A stretch of 64,000 bases of DNA, taken from contig NZ_NNBP01000028.1 of the NCBI RefSeq assembly GCF_002803155.1, positions 147,772 to 211,771 on the forward strand, in the 5' to 3' direction. Position numbers and translations under genes: made by a program. Below, piece by piece: positions 57,710 through 64,000 of this stretch. Within the stretch, counting starts at the first letter, position 1, and each line of letters begins with the position of its first letter. The DNA comes from Streptomyces sp. CB02959. Its GTDB lineage: Bacteria; Actinomycetota; Actinomycetes; Streptomycetales; Streptomycetaceae. The notes beneath the pieces are model-generated. The model did not search any database. It was given only the letters and a program-made list of their open reading frames with translations, and was not told where the DNA came from.

Positions 57710-58449
57710 TCTTCTCTCCTCGTTTCTGAGCACTCTGAACACCGTCGTCGCCCCGTCATGGCAATTTCCGGAAAACGGCAGCAGAAATTACCCGACGGCG
57801 CATTTACGACCGCCCACCACCGCCCCGTAAGAACACCGGGCACGATAAATGCGCGATACCAGAAGTCCGCTTCGCAAGCCGTTCGCGAAGTCGTTCGGAA
57901 TTTCCGGAGACGACCGCGGCAACCGGCTGCCACTCGGTGAAAAATGTTGATGGATTACCCGCTCAGGGCATGACGACTCGTCGCGGAAACGACTGGTTCA
58001 CCCTGCGGACACAAGAGAAAGGGAACGCTTCCGAAATTCAGGAAGTCCCAGCTTCAGACGCCTGCGTAGGCGCTACACATGGCTATCCCCCGTAGCAAAT
58101 GATCCCCCGACACCTGCTTGCAAAAAGAGCAGGCTTTTATTGGCGGCGATCACCTCGTCGTGACGCACTCGCAAAGCCCGCCCCGCCTCTCCTGGAGGCG
58201 CGATAAAAACGTTACCAGAGTCACCCAGGGCCGTCACTCGTTTGTGCGATAGGTCACGTGACCCAAAGTGCCCCTGAAGAGGTAAACCATAAATGTTCCG
58301 TGGTAATGGAAAACTTAACGCGCCATTCACGCAGGCCGGTTTCACTGCTCGCCACCGGCGATATGGCGGGTTACCCCGCGTAAACTTACCCGCCAGTCAT
58401 GCGCTTTCCGGCCACCACACCGAATTCCGGCCACCGGCCGAGCGCCACC
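57710..58449. other. AT-richer control region upstream of the polyketide operon
   Basis: About 740 bases without a credible gene and with lower GC than its surroundings. It holds three TTCC/GGAA palindromes: TTTCCGGAAA (57765-57774), CGGAATTTCCG (57896-57906) and CTTCC...GGAAG (58028-58045), spaced by about 132-135 bases. An inverted repeat TGGCGGGT/ACCCGCCA lies at 58364-58395. These are candidate operators for the cluster. A plus-strand terminator sits at 58113. Confidence 0.5.
58113..58141 (+). terminator. Rho-independent terminator on the plus strand
   Basis: CCTGCT (58113-58118) pairs with AGCAGG (58128-58133) and is followed by CTTTTATT. No plus-strand gene precedes it, so a small RNA or a divergent short transcript from the control region may end here. 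Confidence 0.55.
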
Positions 58450-59752
58450 TCACCCACCGGCCCCACCGGCCGACCCCCCACCGGACACCCCGGACACCCC
58501 AGAAGCCCCGGGCACCCCGGACACCCCGGACCCCCCGGCCGCCTCCCCCGCCACCGGTCCCCCCTCCTCCTGGAGCCGCCGCGCATACCCCGCCAGCCGC
58601 TTCCCCAGATTCACACTCACCGCACCGACCAACCGCCCCTCCCGGTAGTGCGCCTCCAGCACCTTCCCCGCACCCGGGTCGCCCTCCTCGACGACCACCC
58701 GGTCCCCGGTCCCCGGCAGCCCCACCGACCTGATCCGCAGCCCGAACGCCGACGTCCAGAACGACGGCACATGCACATACGGCGCGGCCGCCGCCGGCCC
58801 CGCCAGCAGATTCCGCGCCGCCAACTCCCCCTGCGCCGCCGCATTGCTCCAGTGCTCCAACGGAACCGGCCCGTCCGCACCCCGCACCGCATCGCACCGG
58901 GCCACGTCCCCGGCCACCACGATCCGCGGATCGGCCACCCCGGCCACCCCCGCGGTCCGCGCGAACAACCGCTCGTCGCAGTGGACCCGCCCGGACGGCA
59001 ACGCCAGCCCCGCCCCCCGCAACCACCCGGTCGCCGGCACCATCCCGATCGCCACCACCGCCACCTCGGCCGGCAGCACCCTCCCATCGGCCAACTCGAC
59101 CCCGCCGACCCGATCCCCGGCCACCCGGAAACCCGTCACCCCGGTGCCCAGCCGCAGCACGACCCCGGCCCGGCGCGCCGCCTCCGCCACCACCTCCGGC
59201 GCCGTCCCGCCCAGCACCCGCAACGGCCGCCCGAACGGCTCCACCAACGTCACCCGCACCCCGAGCCCCAGCCCGACCAGCGACGACGCCAGCTCCACCC
59301 CGACGAAACCCCCCCCCGACGACCACCACCTCACGGGCCCCGCCGTCGATCTCCGCCCGCAGCGCCCGGACGTCGTCCAGCCCCCGCACGGTCAGCACCC
59401 CGGCCGGCACCTCCCCGGGCCAGGGCCGCGCCTGCGCCCCGGTCGCCGCCACCAGCCCGTCGTACGGCACCTGGGTGCCGTCCGCCAGCCGCACCCGACG
59501 CCGCTCCCGGTCCAACCCGACGGCCGCGGTCCCCCGGATCCACCGGGCCCCGAAGTCCTCGGCGCCCGCCAGCCGGATGTCGTCGGCGGTGAGCGTCCCG
59601 GCCATCACCTGCTTGGTCAACGGCGGCCGGTCATAAGGGAGTTCACTCTCGTCCGACACCACGGTCAGCGCTCCGGAAAACCCCCGCGCCCGCAGCGACT
59701 CACCGGCCCGGACCGCCGCCAGGCCCCCGCCCACCACGACGACCTCACGCAA
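58450..59752 (-). pseudogene. Ferredoxin reductase, frameshifted in a G9 tract
   Basis: Rubredoxin/putidaredoxin-reductase-type flavoprotein that would pass electrons from NAD(P)H to the ferredoxin for the P450. The first frame gives the FAD part (VVVVGGGLAAVRAGESL, DRPPLTKQ, AATGAQARPWPG). In the NAD loop the reading frame shifts at the C9 run 59309-59317 (G9 on the coding strand); removing one base restores GGGFVGVELASSL and a full ~433-residue protein ending at 58450. Either a homopolymer sequencing error or a true loss. The start is TTG, three bases after the ferredoxin stop. The tail carries a 9-bp DNA repeat coding Ser-Gly-Val. Confidence 0.85.
58483..58536. repeat. Six 9-bp tandem units in the reductase 3' end
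   Basis: Units of GGACACCCC with variants, in frame with the reductase, giving Ser/Gly/Val/Pro-rich repeats in its C-terminal tail. Probably length-variable and unstructured. Confidence 0.8.
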
Positions 59753-59755
59753 GGT

Positions 59756-59947
59756 TCAGGCCCCCTCGACCGAGATCGCCCGCACCGGGCACGCCCGCGC
59801 CGCGGCCACCACCCGGTCCGCGAGCTCCGGCGCCGGGTCCGGCGCGACCACCAACTGCTCATCGTCGTCCAACTCGAAGACCTCGGGCGCCACCAGGGCA
59901 CACTGCCCCAGCCCGTCACACAGCGCGTAATCGACCGTGATCCGCAT
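59756..59947 (-). CDS. [3Fe-4S] ferredoxin
   Basis: 63-residue electron carrier for the neighbouring P450. Cluster ligands Cys in ALCDGLGQC (CxxxxxC) and the later CP in ARACPVRAI match the single-cluster actinobacterial type. GGGAGG six bases before the ATG at 59947. Sits between P450 and reductase in one operon. Confidence 0.93.
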   Translation of the reverse strand: MRITVDYALCDGLGQCALVAPEVFELDDDEQLVVAPDPAPELADRVVAAARACPVRAISVEGA

Positions 59948-60072
59948 ACCTGCCTCCCCCAACTCCGCGACACATCACGTCAGTTGCAGGGCGGAGAGCT
60001 CCCCCCGCCCCACCCGCCCGGCACCGGCGCCACCACCCCGCAGGGCCCGCACCGCCGGCCACCGCAACGCCC

Positions 60073-61260
60073 CTACACCGTCTCCCGCGCATACCGCAGC
60101 GGCAGCGCCTCCAGCCCCCGGATCGCGTCCGAGGCCAGCCACCGCACCTCCCCCGCCGGCACGCCCAACTCCAACGTCGGGAACCGGTCCAGGATCTCGG
60201 TCAGCGCGATCGTCGCCTCCTGGCGGGCCAGCCGCTGCCCCAGGCAGAAGTGCGGCCCCATCCCGAACGCGACGTGCTGCGCGGTGGCCCGCCCGATGTC
60301 GAAGCGGTGCCCGTCCGCCCGCACCTCCGCGTCCCGGTTGGCCGCGTTCAGCAGGAACCGCACCAGCTCGCCCTTGCGGAGGGTGACCCCGCCGGCCTCG
60401 ATGTCCGTCAGAGCCACCCGGTTGACCGTGGTCATCGCCGACCCGCGGAACCGCAGCGCCTCCTCCACCGCCCCGCCCACCAGCGACCGGTCGGCACGCA
60501 GCGCGGCCAGCTGCTCCGGATGCGTCAACAGCTCGTGCAACGCGTTGGCCAGCAGGTTCGTCACCGTGTCGTGGCCCGCGATCAGCAGCACCGCGGCGAA
60601 CGACGACAGCTCCTCGTCCGACAGCCCGGTCCCGTCCTCGAACCGCGCCGCGATCAGCTCACCGAGCAGGTCCTCCGTAGGCCGCTCCCGCTTGGCCCCG
60701 ATCAGCCCGATGCAGTACGCGAACAGCTCGCCCGCCGACGCCTGCATCGCCTCCGGCGACGGCGCCGCGGAGAGGTCCATCGCCCACTTCCGGAACGGCT
60801 CCCGGTCCTCACCCGGCACACCCAGCAGATCGCAGATCACCTCCAACGGCATCGGATAGGTGAACGCGTCGATGAAGTCCACCGTCCCGCTGTCGCCCAG
60901 CTTGTCCAGCAACTGCCGGGTGATCTCCACGATGCGCGGCTCCAGCTGCCGCACCGCCTTCGACGCGAACGCCGCGGTCACCAGCCGGCGGTAGCGGGCA
61001 TGCCCCGGGTCGTCCTGCTCCAGCAGCATCACCCGCAGCCCCGGGACCAGCGCCCCGTGCGGCGCATGCGCGTGCACGTCGTTCGACAGCCGCGGATCGC
61101 CCAGCAGCTCCCGGGTCAGCGCCGCACCCAGCACCGTCCAGGTCTCCTGCCCGTTCGGCTGCCGCGTACGGATGATGTCGTGCCGCGCGGCCAGCGACGC
61201 AAGCTCCCGCTCCAGCCCCGCCGTAGCCGCCAGCTCGGCCAGATCGACTACCTCGGACAT
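60073..61260 (-). CDS. Cytochrome P450
   Basis: 395-residue soluble bacterial P450. The I-helix reads LLIAGHDTVTN, ExxR is EALRFR near 288, and the haem loop is FGMGPHFCLGQRLAR near 341-355 with the Cys ligand. It is the first gene of P450-ferredoxin-reductase and is expected to hydroxylate or oxidise the cluster product. An upstream in-frame extension to 61383 is rejected. Confidence 0.95.
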   Translation of the reverse strand: MSEVVDLAELAATAGLERELASLAARHDIIRTRQPNGQETWTVLGAALTRELLGDPRLSNDVHAHAPHGALVPGLRVMLLEQDDPGHARYRRLVTAAFASKAVRQLEPRIVEITRQLLDKLGDSGTVDFIDAFTYPMPLEVICDLLGVPGEDREPFRKWAMDLSAAPSPEAMQASAGELFAYCIGLIGAKRERPTEDLLGELIAARFEDGTGLSDEELSSFAAVLLIAGHDTVTNLLANALHELLTHPEQLAALRADRSLVGGAVEEALRFRGSAMTTVNRVALTDIEAGGVTLRKGELVRFLLNAANRDAEVRADGHRFDIGRATAQHVAFGMGPHFCLGQRLARQEATIALTEILDRFPTLELGVPAGEVRWLASDAIRGLEALPLRYARETV

Positions 61261-61392
61261 GACGAACTCCCCCCTGTGCCACGAATGACGGGCCGCCGGC
61301 CCATGCCGCGGCCCGCACGCCACGCCATGGGCCGACCGGCCCTGAGAAAGCCACCCCGGACGTCGACGGCCGGCGGATGGCACGCCCCGGAC

Positions 61393-62037
61393 TCAGTCCC
61401 GGAGCAACTGCACGGCCTGCTGCGCGAGTTGGGTATCCATCGCGCCCGACCGGCTCCCGGCGATCCCTGAACGCATCAGGGCCGCCCCCTCGACCAACGC
61501 CACGAACGTCTCGGCCCGCGCCCGGCAGAACTCGGCGGACCACTCCGGCCGCCCCTGCTGCACGAACGCCTCCACATGGGCCACGTACTTCTGGTAGAAC
61601 TCCCGGACCACCGCGGCGATCTCGTCGTCCCGCGCCGCCAGCGCCCACACCTCGACGTACAGCCGGACCAGCTGCGGGTCCTCCTGCTCGGCCAGCACCA
61701 CGGCCACCACCCGGTCGGGTTCCGCCCGCCCGCCCTCCGGCACCTCGATGACCGACGGGTCCTCCCGGCTCATCCGCAGCCCGGTGGTCTCCGCCAGCCG
61801 CTCCAGCGACCGGTCCAACGCCCGCTCCAGCACGGCCTTGATCAGGTCCGCCCGGGTCGGGAAGTAGTGCTGCAGATGCCCGACCCGCACGCCCGCCTCA
61901 CCGGCGATGGCCCGCAGCGACGCGTCCGCGTTGCCCTTGGCGACCAGTACGGACTCGGCGGCATCCAGCAGACTGGTCCGCCGCAGGCTCCCCTGCCGCG
62001 TCAGCTGCGGCTTGCCGCCGCCTTTCTCCTCGCTCAT
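61393..62037 (-). CDS. TetR-family regulator of the cluster
   Basis: 214 residues: TetR helix-turn-helix at 20-65 (ASLRAIAGEAGVRVGHLQHYFPTRADLI) and a TetR_C-like ligand domain. Its ATG overlaps the stop of the saccharopine-dehydrogenase-like gene, so it is the second gene of that operon, and the palindrome at 63107-63122 upstream of the operon is its likely operator. Confidence 0.92.
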   Translation of the reverse strand: MSEEKGGGKPQLTRQGSLRRTSLLDAAESVLVAKGNADASLRAIAGEAGVRVGHLQHYFPTRADLIKAVLERALDRSLERLAETTGLRMSREDPSVIEVPEGGRAEPDRVVAVVLAEQEDPQLVRLYVEVWALAARDDEIAAVVREFYQKYVAHVEAFVQQGRPEWSAEFCRARAETFVALVEGAALMRSGIAGSRSGAMDTQLAQQAVQLLRD

Positions 62038-63095
62038 GACACCGTGACCTCGACCCCTGCCTTCTCCAGCACGGAGACGACGTCCTGCGGCACCGGCGTC
62101 ATCTCGGGGAACACCACCCCGGTGGGCGCCTTCGCGCCATCCGCACCCAACACCCGACGCAACCCCAACAGCCCGCCCAGCGCGGTCAGATGCGCCTGCC
62201 CGGCAGCATCCTCGACCACCGCGCTGCGAAGCTCCCCGCCCCGCCCGCGGACATCGATCCGCAGCAGCGCGCTGCCGCCCTCACCCGGCGAGTACAGCAT
62301 CGACCGGCGGGTCTTCTCGAACGAGTCGCCCCGCCCCCACCGGAAGAACCCGGTCTTCTTCAACGCCAGCAGCGTGGACGTCGACGAGTTCGCACTGAAC
62401 CCGATCCGCGTGATCGCGGTGTCCAGCCCCAGCACCAGCGGCAGCGTGAACTGCTCCGGCGTGTCGATCCGCGCCACCTTCGTCCGGTGCTCACCGATCT
62501 GCACGAACCCGGCATCGCTCAACGGCATGATCATCCGCCGCCCGCCGTTCTCGGTGACCTCGTAGTCCAGCCCCAGCCGGTCCATGAACTCCACCGAGTC
62601 CGTACCGGCCCGGTCCTTCAGGTCGTACCGGATGGCGATCTGCACCCCGGACGCACCGCCCAGCTCCGCCGCCAGTGCCGCGGTGACCAGCGCGCTGACC
62701 CCGCCCATCCAACTCGACGAGAGCAGCACCGGCGCCGTCGGCGGATTGACCGCCGCAACCGCCGTGGCCCGCTGCAACCGCGCCGTCCACCGCGTGATGT
62801 CCACATACGGCACCCCGCCCCGGATGGCGGCCAGCATCACCCGGTCGTCCGGGTCGTTCACCGTACTGATCACGGCCCGGACCCGCGCCGAGAACGGCTC
62901 CGGATCACCCAGGTCCCAGCGCCGCACCTCCGCCCCGACCTCCTCGGCCAGCGCCTGCCCCTTCTCGGGCGTACGCCCGGTGAGCAGTAACGACCAAGAG
63001 GGGGCGGCGAGCCGGGCCAGATCGCCACCGACGGTCCCATAACCGCCGACCACGAGCACCGGACCATTCACATCAAGCTGGAGGTCATCGTCCAC
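62034..63095 (-). CDS. Saccharopine-dehydrogenase-like NAD(P)-binding protein
   Basis: 353 residues with an N-terminal Rossmann loop VLVVGGYGTVGGDLARLA and the saccharopine dehydrogenase/trans-acting enoyl reductase fold (PF03435 type): VISTVNDPDDRVMLAAIRGGVPYVDI and SSSWMGGVSALVTAALA. It could reduce an imine, which would suit an amine-forming pathway, or an enoyl group; that is inference. Co-translated with the TetR gene. Confidence 0.83.
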   Translation of the reverse strand: MDDDLQLDVNGPVLVVGGYGTVGGDLARLAAPSWSLLLTGRTPEKGQALAEEVGAEVRRWDLGDPEPFSARVRAVISTVNDPDDRVMLAAIRGGVPYVDITRWTARLQRATAVAAVNPPTAPVLLSSSWMGGVSALVTAALAAELGGASGVQIAIRYDLKDRAGTDSVEFMDRLGLDYEVTENGGRRMIMPLSDAGFVQIGEHRTKVARIDTPEQFTLPLVLGLDTAITRIGFSANSSTSTLLALKKTGFFRWGRGDSFEKTRRSMLYSPGEGGSALLRIDVRGRGGELRSAVVEDAAGQAHLTALGGLLGLRRVLGADGAKAPTGVVFPEMTPVPQDVVSVLEKAGVEVTVS

Positions 63096-63106
63096 AGCGC
63101 AGACAT

Positions 63107-63122
63107 TAGGTCACCCGACCTA
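63107..63122 (-). promoter_or_regulatory. Operator of the TetR/dehydrogenase operon
   Basis: TAGGTC-accc-GACCTA, a perfect 6-bp dyad 12 bases before the start of the dehydrogenase gene, overlapping its probable -10 region. Also close to the divergent phosphopantetheinyl transferase gene, so the TetR protein may affect both. Confidence 0.75.
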
Positions 63123-63217
63123 GAATCTCAACGCCCGCCGTTGTCGCCCCCGTCACATAGAGTCGTCACCCGACAAACCGTCTACTACCGCCCATCCCCG
63201 AGGAGTTGAGCCCCCAC

Positions 63218-63886
63218 ATGCTCATCGAGCACGTCCTCCCCCCGCACGCCGTAGGCGAGGACGCCCTCGGTGACCCGCCTCCCACCGCCCCCACCGGTCT
63301 CTTCCCGATCGAGGAACGCGAGATCGCCCACGCCGGCGAGAAGCGCCGCCGCGAATTCACCACCGCCCGCCATTGCGCCCACCGCGCCCTGACCCGCCTG
63401 GGCCTCCCCCCGACACCGGTACCCCCCGGCCCCACCGGCGCCCCCACCTGGCCCCCCGGCATCACCGGCAGCATCACCCACTGCGACGGCTACCGCGCCG
63501 CCGCCGTGGCCCGCACCGCCGACCTCCCCCACCTCGGCATCGACGCCGAACCCCACGCCCCCCTGCCGCCCCTCGTCCGCGACGGCATCACCACCCCCAC
63601 CGAACGCACCCACCTCCAGGACCTCACCACCACCCACCCGGACATCCCCTGGGACCGCCTCCTCTTCAGCGCCAAGGAATCCGTCTACAAGACCTGCGCC
63701 CCGCTCTCCCCCCGCCCCCTCCAATTCGACGACGCCGAAATCACCTTCACCCCCACCACCCGCACCTTCACCGCCCGCCTGCTGCTCCCCTGGCCGGCCG
63801 GCGTCCCCGCACCCGTCCTCCCCGGCCGCTGGCACACCGCCCACGGCATCCTCCTCACCGCCACCGCCCTCCCCCGCCCGTCCTGA
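63218..63886 (+). CDS. 4'-phosphopantetheinyl transferase (Sfp/EntD type)
   Basis: About 222 residues. Transfers the phosphopantetheine arm from CoA to carrier proteins, here most likely to Ser43 of the cluster ACP. Motifs: GSITHCDGYRAAAVA, GIDAEPH near 111 (Mg2+-binding) and FSAKESVYK near 152. AGGAG lies 12 bases before the ATG at 63218; an in-frame TTG at 63206 is too close to it. Confidence 0.92.
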   Translation: MLIEHVLPPHAVGEDALGDPPPTAPTGLFPIEEREIAHAGEKRRREFTTARHCAHRALTRLGLPPTPVPPGPTGAPTWPPGITGSITHCDGYRAAAVARTADLPHLGIDAEPHAPLPPLVRDGITTPTERTHLQDLTTTHPDIPWDRLLFSAKESVYKTCAPLSPRPLQFDDAEITFTPTTRTFTARLLLPWPAGVPAPVLPGRWHTAHGILLTATALPRPS

Positions 63887-63902
63887 CGCCCAGGCGCACC
63901 GC

Positions 63903-63926
63903 ACTTCCGGCACAACTTCCGGCACA
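63903..63926. repeat. Two 12-bp direct repeats
   Basis: ACTTCCGGCACA at 63903-63914 and again at 63915-63926, just before the terminator. No role seen. Confidence 0.7.
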
Positions 63927-63934
63927 ACGCAAAA

Positions 63935-63974
63935 AAGCCTCGTTCCCCGAGTCGAAACTCGGGGAACGAGGCTT
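63935..63974. terminator. Strong bidirectional terminator
   Basis: A perfect 17-bp stem (63935-63951 with 63958-63974, loop TCGAAA). On the minus strand a run of six T follows, so it most likely ends a minus-strand gene lying beyond the window; it also closes the phosphopantetheinyl transferase gene. Confidence 0.92.
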
Positions 63975-64000
63975 CATCAAAAACAGACAGGCCCCGCACC

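Noticed and set aside
58073..58345. 90-codon minus-strand ORF in the cluster control region
   Set aside because: Lies in AT-richer DNA, has no ribosome site or motif, and overlaps the plus-strand terminator.

Overview
The window is high-GC DNA with GTG/TTG starts, ATGA overlaps, GGAGG ribosome sites and many short-leader promoters. Its gene content (Nur, RsiG, DUF2516, a cmd-type locus, a type II polyketide cluster) points to a Streptomyces or close relative. From memory, much of the core order (nur - ygfZ - dtd - rsiG; pstSCAB - pit - DUF47 - csoR; lytic transglycosylase - cmd operon) runs parallel to the SCO4180 to SCO4126 stretch of S. coelicolor. No search was run to confirm this.

Layout. 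1-6.7 kb: end of a chelate ABC transporter operon, the nickel regulator Nur, the YgfZ-type folate protein, D-aminoacyl-tRNA deacylase, the anti-sigma factor RsiG with both c-di-GMP motifs intact, an L-asparaginase and an ankyrin protein. 6.8-21 kb: an accessory zone of small regulators paired with redox or hydrolase genes (HxlR, TetR, MerR, PF13601-type), most with visible operators, including two MerR-type promoters with 19-bp spacers. It also holds a PrmC-like methyltransferase, a short threonyl-tRNA synthetase behind a Thr-codon leader peptide and hairpin, a YgiB/YgiC-like pair and an erythromycin-esterase-like protein. 20.7-26 kb: an XRE regulator, an HBHA-like protein, DUF2516, a PP2C phosphatase and an NlpC/P60 hydrolase. 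26-32.6 kb: phosphate block, with a PHO box, pstSCAB, a Pit transporter with its DUF47 partner, then csoR behind its operator. 32.6-37 kb: small proteins, a lipoprotein, a bicovalent-FAD oxidoreductase and a PAP2 phosphatase.

37.2-46.4 kb: a chromosomal type IV secretion-like locus (lysozyme/P60, small pilin-like protein, VirB8-like, VirB6-like, SCO6880-like, VirB4-like ATPase, VirD4-like ATPase), matching the cmdABCDEF locus reported to affect differentiation.

46.4-63.9 kb: a biosynthetic gene cluster, almost all on the minus strand. It reads ACP (with a C-terminal zinc ribbon), KS, CLF-like, KS, CLF-like, a fused class III aminotransferase/acyl-ACP-reductase-like protein, two ketoreductases and a type II thioesterase. 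A second group holds P450, ferredoxin, ferredoxin reductase (frameshifted in a G9 tract), TetR, a saccharopine-dehydrogenase-like enzyme, and on the plus strand a phosphopantetheinyl transferase. My reading is that two KS/CLF pairs build a reduced chain on the ACP, which is released as an aldehyde and transaminated to an amine by one fused enzyme, then oxidised by the P450. The product is not identifiable from the sequence. This cluster is the best candidate for an undescribed system here.
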